DNA of 33,727 nucleotides, taken from contig NZ_BQHW01000042.1 of NCBI RefSeq assembly GCF_021602025.1, positions 1 to 33,727 on the forward strand. The letters run 5' to 3'. The notes under the pieces are model-generated. The model ran no database searches, had not been told where the DNA came from, and was given only the letters and a program-made list of their open reading frames with translations. This DNA comes from Pseudomonas ceruminis. GTDB lineage: Bacteria > Pseudomonadota > Gammaproteobacteria > Pseudomonadales > Pseudomonadaceae. A program made the translations under genes and the position numbers. This document shows, in pieces, positions 25,976 through 33,168 of this stretch (position 1 is its first letter; each line of letters starts with the position of its first letter).

Positions 25976-26515
25976 CTACCTCAATGTGATCCAGTGCGGG
26001 AAATCATCTAATGATCGATTGCAGCGACTAAGTGCTTGGTTTAATAAAGCATTTAGAGTAGCGACCTCAATAGACATCGTTGCTGCTTGTGCCATGAAAA
26101 TATCGGAAAAGGCTTCGTAAATATGGTGCATCAACAAAGATGCCAACATCGTCTCAGAAATCAATGTCAAATTCCGCGATCTACGTATCTTTGATATCAT
26201 CACTGGCTTATCAACATCACAAAAAACGTCAGCTAGAGAACCAACAAAACTAGGACCGCGAATTCGCAACAATTCACACGAATGAGAGGTGTGAGCGGAG
26301 TCAGAGGAATGAGTCAACTGTTCCGCGCGCACGCCCAGCATTGCTCTACCATAGAGATTGATCGTGGGCTTACCGACCGAAAAAGCATGGCCTACTATTT
26401 TGCAGCTGCGCGCGTCAACTACATAACATAAAAACGGATGTTGCCTCTTGAACTGACCCGACACCTTGACGTAAAAACCCAGGGTAACGTAAATCGGAAC
26501 TATATAAGTGTACAT
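25976..26515 (-). CDS. Orphan protein at the end of the tni operon
   Basis: This 179-residue protein is of no family I recognise. It starts 7 bases after the tniQ stop, so it is co-transcribed and probably part of the element. The N-terminal third has alternating hydrophobic strands (FLCYVVDARSCKIVGHAFSVG, residues about 28-47) that recall the first strands of RNase-H-like folds, but no DDE set is visible. The C-terminal part is helical and ends DDFPHWITLR. It is too short for TnsE and lacks an evident TnsA nuclease motif. It could be an accessory targeting or regulatory subunit; that is speculation. The ribosome site is weak. Confidence 0.6.
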   Translation of the reverse strand: MYTYIVPIYVTLGFYVKVSGQFKRQHPFLCYVVDARSCKIVGHAFSVGKPTINLYGRAMLGVRAEQLTHSSDSAHTSHSCELLRIRGPSFVGSLADVFCDVDKPVMISKIRRSRNLTLISETMLASLLMHHIYEAFSDIFMAQAATMSIEVATLNALLNQALSRCNRSLDDFPHWITLR

Positions 26516-26522
26516 GAAATAC

Positions 26523-27524
26523 TTATGCGAACTGTGGAGTGCAAATACTTAGGGCGCTTGTCTGGAATCTGATCAAGCTATTTCTAAGCCAATAATAAAG
26601 CTCTTTATCAAATTTATACACGCTCCCCCATATTTTTTCCGGCGTATCTGATTCCCAAGGATCGCCACGAAGTGACTTAAAGGCCTCCTTTTGACTAACC
26701 CACCCTAGCAATATTCCAATAAAAAAAAGCGCGCGCGCGCGACAAGCTGCAGAAGCCCTAAACGGCTGCAAGTAGCAGCTAAGGTATAGCGTCTCACCTT
26801 CACTGGACACAATATCTAGCAGTCTGTTACTACCGGAATGACGATACAAATCCATGCCTGGTGTAAGAAGAGCCCGCATAAGGCTCATTATTGTGTTATC
26901 AAAGAGATAAATGCAACGATCCTGCTGAAGATTACGTAATTTTACGAGTTTCTTCTGAACACGACATGCGGTTTTAAGCAAATCGGCCCAGTTGTTAACA
27001 TATTCTGCATGTCCGAGATTCTTACTCTCAATACTATGATTCCATTTAAATATGGCCCGAGGCGCATCCAACGCGGCACCTATCTGTCGCGGGACATCCT
27101 TAAGCAACACATCATGCAATTCACAAAATGGTTTTGATACGTATCGCCAGGCAATCTTGAGCATCAAAGAACAATTAGATCGAAGATTTTCACGCATGCA
27201 ATCTTCGCAATAAGATCGCCGAAATCCCCAAGGTATCATCGGCGCGACATTAACAGGCTTGACGAATCTTTCTAAATCTGACCCCATAATCAATGGCAGA
27301 ACCTTCCATTTATGGTCCGGGCTTATAAAATCTAAGTCGCAGTGAGCTTCACGCTTTTCAAATTCGAAAAGTGACAAAAATAATCGTGGACCACGTCCAT
27401 AACCCCCAGCATTGTGCAGTATATACTGCTGCACTTCTGGGATTTGACATAGCCGATAACTCCAAGATGAAAGAGATTCACCGGCTATCATTTTAGCATT
27501 CGAGCATAGCCCGGACTTCAACAT
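26523..27524 (-). CDS. tniQ: TniQ-family target-selection protein
   Basis: The 333-residue product begins with the TniQ hallmark GESLSSWSYRL (residues 15-25). A zinc-binding set follows, C106/C109 (YCEDC) and C134/H137 (CELH). In Tn7- and Tn5053-type elements TniQ/TnsD proteins choose the target and recruit the ATPase-transposase complex. The open frame reaches 27584, but the ATG at 27524 has a strong AAGGAAG site 5 bases upstream and is preferred. It overlaps the end of the degenerate ATPase gene by 32 bases. An A8 run next to a 13-base GC alternation (26721-26741) in the coding sequence is a likely slippage spot. Confidence 0.88.
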   Translation of the reverse strand: MLKSGLCSNAKMIAGESLSSWSYRLCQIPEVQQYILHNAGGYGRGPRLFLSLFEFEKREAHCDLDFISPDHKWKVLPLIMGSDLERFVKPVNVAPMIPWGFRRSYCEDCMRENLRSNCSLMLKIAWRYVSKPFCELHDVLLKDVPRQIGAALDAPRAIFKWNHSIESKNLGHAEYVNNWADLLKTACRVQKKLVKLRNLQQDRCIYLFDNTIMSLMRALLTPGMDLYRHSGSNRLLDIVSSEGETLYLSCYLQPFRASAACRARALFFIGILLGWVSQKEAFKSLRGDPWESDTPEKIWGSVYKFDKELYYWLRNSLIRFQTSALSICTPQFA

Positions 27525-28311
27525 ACTGACTTCCTTGAATTGAAAGCTCTTCTTCAGCACCTGAAAATTTGAGTAGGCTATCATTTCTTAAAGTCGCATA
27601 TGCGTAAGCCACCTCTAAGGTCTTTACAAACTCATCGAGCCGGCATGCTTGCTGCTCGATGTGTTCAAGTGCACATTCAGAAAACTTAATACTTTGTCTA
27701 GTTTCACCATTCGCAGCGATTAAAAACTTAAATGCGACATTGGAAAGATCAGATGACTCGAGCGACATTCTAACTCTAAATAAATTCACCCTTCCTTTCA
27801 TAATTTTTTCTATCTTTCTTGCCAGCGGCCGATAGTGCGTTGTATATAGAACAACTAGACCATTTCCGACTTCCGATATAGCGACCAAGCATTCAGCCAA
27901 TGAGTTATCATGTGTGATTTCGAAGCGCTCCAAGTCATCAATTACTACTAGCTTTAACCCTACCTCATTTATGTACTGATCCATATATAAGGGAGCTTTT
28001 TTCAGGTGCTCGTAGGGGGATCTTATTGCCAAAGAAATAGCGAAATTATCCAATAAAGATAGCTTGCCGAAGCTAAAATTATAATTGACCTTAGTTGCCT
28101 CTACACCAAATTTATTTACCACATGTTCAAGACTGGCGGACAAGCCACAACCAGGTTCGCCCTCTAGGTGAACGACTACACCCTTAGCAGTGATGTTTGT
28201 ATTTCGTATTAGCTCTGCTATGGTATTCGTCAATTCAGGGAACGAATATTCAATCTTGCATTGTCCTTGGAGAACTTTAATTGCCTTGGAAATACGGGAG
28301 CTACTATTCAT
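27493..28311 (-). CDS. Second AAA-like ATPase with a degenerate P-loop
   Basis: The 272-residue protein has the order of an AAA NTPase. A hydrophobic strand and P-loop-like GEPGCGLS (residues 51-58) come first, a Walker B-like LVVIDD (121-126) next, then an LYTTHYR sensor-like strand near 155. The invariant lysine of Walker A is replaced by Leu57, and the Walker B glutamate by Asp126, so it probably cannot hydrolyse ATP. It sits directly after tniB (ATGA overlap) and before tniQ, and may be a pseudo-ATPase partner in the TniB ring or an adaptor to TniQ. It has clearly diverged from the neighbouring TniB rather than being a recent duplicate. Confidence 0.7.
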   Translation of the reverse strand: MNSSSRISKAIKVLQGQCKIEYSFPELTNTIAELIRNTNITAKGVVVHLEGEPGCGLSASLEHVVNKFGVEATKVNYNFSFGKLSLLDNFAISLAIRSPYEHLKKAPLYMDQYINEVGLKLVVIDDLERFEITHDNSLAECLVAISEVGNGLVVLYTTHYRPLARKIEKIMKGRVNLFRVRMSLESSDLSNVAFKFLIAANGETRQSIKFSECALEHIEQQACRLDEFVKTLEVAYAYATLRNDSLLKFSGAEEELSIQGSQYVEVRAMLEC

Positions 28312-29210
28312 GCGAAACCGCCCTCACGCTCAAGCTGGTCGACGTCGCGCAGCGCAATACATAGGTCATCCATAATATACTCAATATTGTCAAGATGCTT
28401 GTGAGCAATATGTTCAGAGCCATCAGTGATTGCGGCCATGGCTGCCGCCTGTAAAATTTTCACAATGTTATCGGTCAGCCCCTGGCCCGTCTCCATTATC
28501 TTTAGAAACAACTTCTGGTCTTTGAAGTTTGTCGGCTTCCGTAAAGGGAGGCGAAAAATGTACGATGCTACAAAGCTTCTGAACTCACTATCATTCCCCC
28601 ATTGTTTTAGGGACCTCACAGCATACCGGCGGGCCAACTGAGCGTCACGCCTCAATACCCGCGCGGCATCTGGGATACCGAATGCAAAGACACAGAGACC
28701 ATAGTTAGAGCCAGCTAAATTCTTCAACAATGACAAGTTAATTCGCTGCTGGAAGTCTGTTAATGTCAATGCATCATGAATCTCATCGATAACGATGGCC
28801 CGAATATTTTGACTTTTAATCAAGTATTGCAATTCCGGCGAGATATTTTCATTCAGACGCGCACGACGCGACACACCTACTCCAATTTCTTGCAGTATCA
28901 ACTCCTTCAATGAATAGCCATTAGGGCTTTGATGCATTGTTACAAATACCATTTTCTCCGCCCAAACACGATGTCGCTTCTTCAATTCCTCAATCATGCT
29001 AGTTTTACCTGAGCCACCAGGCCCTATTACTAGCATACTGGGGGCATTGATTTTATTTGTCATCTGCATCATCACATGCATACGTGCAATTAGGTTTTCA
29101 ACTGAGGGATGAGGCACCCAAATATCCTGACAGCACACCAATGTTCGCTCATGATCCGTTAACGAAAAATAGCTATGGCTATCGGGATGCACGTGGGAAA
29201 AATCGGACAT
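28308..29210 (-). CDS. tniB: TniB-family AAA ATPase
   Basis: The 300-residue protein matches TniB/TnsC regulators, which polymerise on target DNA with ATP and hand it to the transposase. The Walker A motif GPGGSGKT is at 63-70 and Walker B AIVIDEIHD at 138-146 (D142, E143). A sensor-like CVFAFGIPDAARVLRRDAQL and the arginine-rich LARRYAVRSL follow. The size is normal for TniB. It lies 67 bases downstream of tniA, past a perfect 20-bp palindrome, and overlaps the next gene by ATGA. All catalytic motifs are intact, in contrast with its degenerate neighbour. Confidence 0.9.
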   Translation of the reverse strand: MSDFSHVHPDSHSYFSLTDHERTLVCCQDIWVPHPSVENLIARMHVMMQMTNKINAPSMLVIGPGGSGKTSMIEELKKRHRVWAEKMVFVTMHQSPNGYSLKELILQEIGVGVSRRARLNENISPELQYLIKSQNIRAIVIDEIHDALTLTDFQQRINLSLLKNLAGSNYGLCVFAFGIPDAARVLRRDAQLARRYAVRSLKQWGNDSEFRSFVASYIFRLPLRKPTNFKDQKLFLKIMETGQGLTDNIVKILQAAAMAAITDGSEHIAHKHLDNIEYIMDDLCIALRDVDQLEREGGFA

Positions 29211-29258
29211 AATAGTCTCGCAAAAACAATTGGATTAAGGCAAAAATCAAAATACTTA

Positions 29259-29278
29259 ATCGTTCATTAATGAACGAT
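29259..29278. promoter_or_regulatory. Perfect 20-bp palindrome between tniA and tniB
   Basis: ATCGTTCATTAATGAACGAT is an uninterrupted palindrome touching the last base of the tniA stop codon and lying 48 bases upstream of tniB. It is a strong operator candidate for a dimeric regulator and could let tniB-tniQ be expressed separately from the transposase. A regulator gene is not evident in the module. Confidence 0.6.
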
Positions 29279-31032
29279 CAATACAAAGTCGGCTCATCTT
29301 CGTAATCTACACTATTGTTTGAGCGCAGGTTCGAGACTATCCCAGGCATCGAATGGTCAATCAGCCCTCTACGCCCTCCAACCTGGCTAGCACTTACATG
29401 GGCAACGTTCGAATAATTTTCAGCGCTTTCATTATTTTTTTTGCTCGCGCCTTCTAAAATGATGGAGTAAGCATTATGCTGCTCTAGACCTTTTTCCTTC
29501 TTCAGACGCCTAGCCTTAGTCGTAGCTTTTACTTCATTTACCACGAGTTGATTTGCACTATATACTGCCTCACTGCCACGCCTAGTCATAGTGCCATTTG
29601 GTATGGACTTAATGCGCCTCTGATGCCGATAATATTCATAATGCGAATGTCTGCCAGAAGAGTTTCGTACACAAGGAACCACGAACCATTCTGTATTCAC
29701 TTTAACCCTTATTACATCAAGGTTGTAAGGGTCATACTTAACCAGCACCTTCTCTCTAATATGATTTTTTAGTGCAGGAGCATAATAAAACCGTCGGAAT
29801 AACTCTATCCCTTGCGGAACTACTTGTTTTGCGGCAAACTCTGGATAAAAGCTAAAGCGAAAACCATCATGGTCTTTTTCTGGAATGCTTTTTGGTTCCA
29901 CCCCATCTCGATAATAATCATTCCAAGCTTCAATAGGGCTTTTCCCGATGCCAGAATGCTTGGTCTCATGATATGCGCACACTTGATAAATCATGAACTT
30001 GCGTAGCGCACTAAACGTCATTGATGCGCGTTTTTCACTGCTATATGACTTCCGGTCGATTACGTTTGAACCCGTTGTTCCTGGCAAAAAATGCACTTTG
30101 GTTGTCATGAACTTCCCAATCAAACTCTCGATATGTCCTCCTTGATGTTTTTTTCCTACATTGCGATGCCTTACGTCAATTCCATAGTGCTTGCAGTTTA
30201 GTACCAGCACATCAGATATGAATTCCTTAGCATTATCAGTATGGATAGTTTCCATCAAGCCGTGAACTGGCCAAAGGTTTTCCTCCATCCCTAAAGCTAA
30301 TAAGATCTTATTCTTTGGCAGCACGCAATTTTCGATTAACATTGCCACGCTTACAGCGCTCGGTGGCAATAAAGACAAATAGAACCCAAGAACCACCCTT
30401 GTATGGATACAAATTGCCAAACTGATCCAAGGCCTGCCAATAATGACTTGGCGGTCATTTTCGTCGACCAACAATATGTCCATGACGGTGTGATCGAATT
30501 GAACCCATTGGAGTGGGCGGTCGGTTTTCTTATGTCCAGGCCTCGCTCCGTATCTTTGTTCCGCTGCGTCTTTTCCGTATTTCCTTTCGTACAATAATCT
30601 TGGAGGCTTAGATTTAATCCTTCGCCTGACCGTATAGTAAGAGGGACGCACAACTTTTTGAGCATCAGCTTCTGACTGACATACCGACCACACCTTCGCA
30701 TAGCTAGCAGAAATACCATAATAGTAATCATCAAAAGCTTTATCAATAATTGCTTCCACGCGAGCATCAAGTTTATCGCTCCCGCTTTTACGACCCCGCT
30801 TACCTGGCACTAATTTATTGTAATTTCGTGCCCCTCGAGACCTTGCTACCAACTTATAAAAATACTGCTTCCCTATGCCTAGTAAATTTATGCCTTCAGC
30901 GGCTGATATTTTTCCATCAATGAAGAGGCTAATTACCGTAAAGCGCTCACTTCCGACCTTATGCCGCCCTATCTCCTCTAGCGGCGTAAAGCTATTTAAC
31001 GCCCCCCACAAATCTTCTGAAGTATCGGTCAT
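29278..31032 (-). CDS. tniA: DDE transposase, TniA/TnsB/Mu type
   Basis: The 584-residue protein has N-terminal helix-turn-helix-like DNA-binding segments (about 15-140), an integrase core and a Mu-type C-terminal beta barrel. The catalytic triad is visible as D180 (WVQFDHT), D266 (IHTDNAKEF) and E302 (GGHIESLIG), giving the D-D-35-E spacing of the family. It binds repeats at the transposon ends and joins 3' ends to target DNA. Without a TnsA nuclease, replicative cointegrate formation would be expected, yet no resolvase was found. The C-terminal 100 residues are polar and may contact TniB. The 480 bases upstream hold candidate binding repeats. Confidence 0.9.
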   Translation of the reverse strand: MTDTSEDLWGALNSFTPLEEIGRHKVGSERFTVISLFIDGKISAAEGINLLGIGKQYFYKLVARSRGARNYNKLVPGKRGRKSGSDKLDARVEAIIDKAFDDYYYGISASYAKVWSVCQSEADAQKVVRPSYYTVRRRIKSKPPRLLYERKYGKDAAEQRYGARPGHKKTDRPLQWVQFDHTVMDILLVDENDRQVIIGRPWISLAICIHTRVVLGFYLSLLPPSAVSVAMLIENCVLPKNKILLALGMEENLWPVHGLMETIHTDNAKEFISDVLVLNCKHYGIDVRHRNVGKKHQGGHIESLIGKFMTTKVHFLPGTTGSNVIDRKSYSSEKRASMTFSALRKFMIYQVCAYHETKHSGIGKSPIEAWNDYYRDGVEPKSIPEKDHDGFRFSFYPEFAAKQVVPQGIELFRRFYYAPALKNHIREKVLVKYDPYNLDVIRVKVNTEWFVVPCVRNSSGRHSHYEYYRHQRRIKSIPNGTMTRRGSEAVYSANQLVVNEVKATTKARRLKKEKGLEQHNAYSIILEGASKKNNESAENYSNVAHVSASQVGGRRGLIDHSMPGIVSNLRSNNSVDYEDEPTLY

Positions 31033-31126
31033 AGCTTTGAACCAAGGATTATGAAATTGACAAGTACACCTGTAGAGCCCCGATGGACATGCTTTAAACC
31101 ATCAGGTGATACCCATCTACCTGAGC

Positions 31127-31218
31127 GCGAAGTTGAATGCTTTTTCATTTTTAACTTCCATTTTGGCTTTGTGTCAACCCTGTGAATGCAACTTTTTTGA
31201 TAGGCGAAGGTGAATCTT
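31127..31218. repeat. Direct repeats, candidate transposase-binding sites
   Basis: GCGAAGTTGAATGCTT (from 31127) and GCGAAGGTGAATCTT (from 31204) differ at a few positions and are 77 bases apart. A related word, GCCAAGTGAAG, occurs at 25578 beyond the other end of the module. TnsB/TniA-type transposases bind several short repeats near each end, so these fit, but the match is short. Confidence 0.4.
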
Positions 31219-31318
31219 GATCAAAACCCACAAAACAATAGACGTATAAAACGCAACCCAAAACGCCATACCGAAATTCAAAGCTCAAGCATTAAAAAGT
31301 ACAAGGTTGACGCACAAA
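31168..31318. repeat. Imperfect inverted repeat, 151-bp span
   Basis: TTTGTGTCAACCCTGT (31168-31183) and the reverse complement of 31301-31318 (TTTGTGCGTCAACCTTGT) agree except for a 2-base insertion and one substitution. They could mark the transposon terminus with an internal site, or a small MITE-like insertion. Confidence 0.45.
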
Positions 31319-31515
31319 TCACTGAGTAAATCGAGGCAGAAGCCTCCAATTGAAACGGGAACGACGGAATTTCATCAAGGCTTCATCTCGGTACATGCTC
31401 AATCCAAAATGCATTTACTAAATTCATCTTGTCAGAGGGTCGTTCGTCCTTAGTTTCAAACGAAAAGTAGCCCTAGGGCCCTGCATCGCAGAAGGCGAAG
31501 CCACCAGGGGGAGCC

Positions 31516-32468
31516 CTAGGCTCTGTACGAAATCCCGAGAAACCTAATCGTCGCTCCTTTAGCGCTGAGATTTTGTAGAGTTACGCGCCATTAACGGAAA
31601 GGAATTCTGTGATGGCAAGGCGCTACGAACTCACGGACGAGGCCTGGGATGTGGTCTCCGATCTCTTCATCGAAACCCATGGCCGAGGCCGGCCCCGACT
31701 GAGCGACCGGCTGATGCTCGATGGCGTGCTGTGGGTGCTCTGCTCAGGTGCTGCATGGCGAGATATGCCAGAGCGCTTCGGCCCATGGTCAACGGTGTAT
31801 CAACGGTTTCGGGGCTGGCGAAACCAAGGGACTTTAGAGCAGATGCTCAAACGTCTGCACCTGCGATTGAATGAGCAGGGCTTGATCGATCTGCAAACCT
31901 GGATGATCGACTCAACCGCAGTACGCGCAACCCGAGCCTCATCAGGCGCCGGGAAAAAAGGGGGCCTGACGAGCCTGCCGATCATGCTCTAGGCCGCAGT
32001 CGCGGTGGCCTGACAACCAAAATCCACATGCTATGCGACGCCAACGGAACACCGCTGCGTTTTCTCCTCTCTGGCGGTCAAGCCAGTGACATCAGCTACG
32101 CACAACCACTGTTGGACGAGGTCAGCATTCCATCGAGCCAACGTGGCCGCCCGCGCAAGCGCTGCAAATGGCTGCTTGCCGACAAGGGCTACGACGCAGA
32201 AGCGCTACGCCGCTACTGCGACCAATATCGAATGCAACCCGTCATCCCGCTGCGCTCGATGAAGCGCAAGCCCAAGCCTGGCTTACCAAGACTGTTTGAC
32301 CGGCCCAAATACCGACAGCGCAACATCATCGAGCGCATGTTCGGCTGGCTGAAAGAGAACCGTCGGATCGTGACTCGCTTCGACAAGCTCGCGAAAAGTT
32401 ATGCCGCCATGGTCTCACTGGCTTGCTCCATGCGGTGTTTGCGACATCTCTTTTCGTACAGAGCCTAG
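31516..32468 (+). mobile_element. IS5-family (IS427-like) insertion sequence with CTAG duplication
   Basis: The element runs from 31520 to 32464 (945 bp). Its terminal inverted repeats are identical over 13 bases (GCTCTGTACGAAA). It is flanked by CTAG at 31516-31519 and 32465-32468, a typical target duplication for this family. It is complete and carries two overlapping transposase frames, so it is probably still mobile. It lies between the tni module and the second DUF2384 gene. Confidence 0.92.
31612..32468 (+). CDS. IS5-family transposase, made by -1 frameshifting
   Basis: The first frame (ATG 31612, AAGGAA site upstream; stop at 31992) encodes the N-terminal domain and the first catalytic aspartate in WMIDSTAVRA. 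The second frame, one base back, continues with DHALGRSRGG, the second aspartate in LLADKGYDAEALR and the glutamate in RNIIERMFGWLKENRR. Six A residues followed by G (31954-31960) at the end of the shared region are the likely slippage site, as in other IS427-group elements. The fused product is about 284 residues. The stop TAG (32466-32468) lies entirely in the duplicated target CTAG, so the host sequence supplies the stop. Confidence 0.88.
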
Positions 32469-33168
32469 AGAAATCTGGACGAAACGGATCACTTATTGGT
32501 GGGTACAACAGATGCAGCCACCAACACAACACTCTGCGCAAAAAGGCTTCCACCGAGCCAGATTGCCCAGCAAGGAGGGATGGAGATTGCGGTTTGTTAT
32601 GTGCGGAGACCGGAGAATTCTGTTTTGGCCGCAGCGCGAGTGTCCGGCTACGCCGTCTTTGCCTGTCTAGGTAGGCGCATGCCACGGCCTCCGGGGTTAG
32701 CGACCACAACTGGGTAGACCGCCCATCGGGGGCGGAGATAGGGCCAATAAATCTACTGATCTAACTTTGGACTAATTTCATGACAGCCGAACTACCTTCG
32801 TATGGGAGATATCCTCGACAAAATGGTATTCGTTGTTGTTGATGCTTAATAAGGCGACAATCCACAAAAATAATGTTTAATCTAGCGACTATCCCAAGAA
32901 AAGTCGCTTAAATTGGCAGGGCATCGGCTAGAGCCCTTGTGAAACAACGCTTAGGGCTAGTCGCCTCATTTCGCGACAGCCTCATTTCCTATGAGACTCG
33001 CAAGCACTTGGAGTTTTTTAGCGAAAATTTAGAACAGCCTCGCCCGAAAGTGCCCAATTTCGAAATTCTTTCTCCACATGATCAACCTTCAGCACTCGAT
33101 CCTTGCGCTTTCAATCCAACTACAATGGACCTACACCCATTCCACCACTAACGTGACCAGTGAACCCT
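32469..33168. other. Non-coding stretch between the IS and the partial gene
   Basis: About 700 bases with no recognisable gene; short open frames on the plus strand lack ribosome sites and protein-like composition. A 6-bp GC stem (CCGCCC/GGGCGG, 32719-32735) and two similar words, GCGACAATCC (32853) and GCGACTATCC (32885), are present. It may include remnants of another mobile element. Confidence 0.4.

Larger units (their letters stand above)
25976..31032 (-). mobile_element. Five-gene Tn5053/Tn7-like (tni-type) transposition module
   Basis: Five leftward genes run from 31032 to 25976: DDE transposase, TniB ATPase, a second AAA-like protein without the Walker A lysine, TniQ and an orphan 179-residue protein. 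Gaps are 67 bases between the first two, then a 4-base overlap, a 32-base overlap and 7 bases, so the last four are tightly coupled. The module is visibly more A+T-rich than the flanks, indicating transfer. No tniR resolvase, TnsA or TnsE homologue was recognised. The interval given is the coding core; the transposon ends were not fixed. Confidence 0.85.
31033..31515. other. Repeat-containing non-coding region upstream of tniA
   Basis: No gene is seen. It should hold the tniA promoter and the transposase-proximal end of the element. Two imperfect direct repeats and one inverted repeat are listed separately. TCAGGT/ACCTGA arms occur at 31102-31107 and 31119-31124. No clear terminus with target duplication was found before the IS element at 31520. 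Confidence 0.5.

Noticed and set aside
25976-26515. Calling the orphan protein TnsA, TnsE or a resolvase
   Set aside because: No nuclease, serine or tyrosine recombinase motif is visible and the length does not fit TnsE.
25545-31317. TGTAGG (25545) and the complement of CGCACA (31317) as paired transposon ends
   Set aside because: They share only TGT and a few scattered bases, and the flanking five bases do not match as a duplication.
32939-33151. Rightward 70-codon frame starting with GTG
   Set aside because: No ribosome site, no family features, and the next frame holds the recognisable DUF2384 gene.
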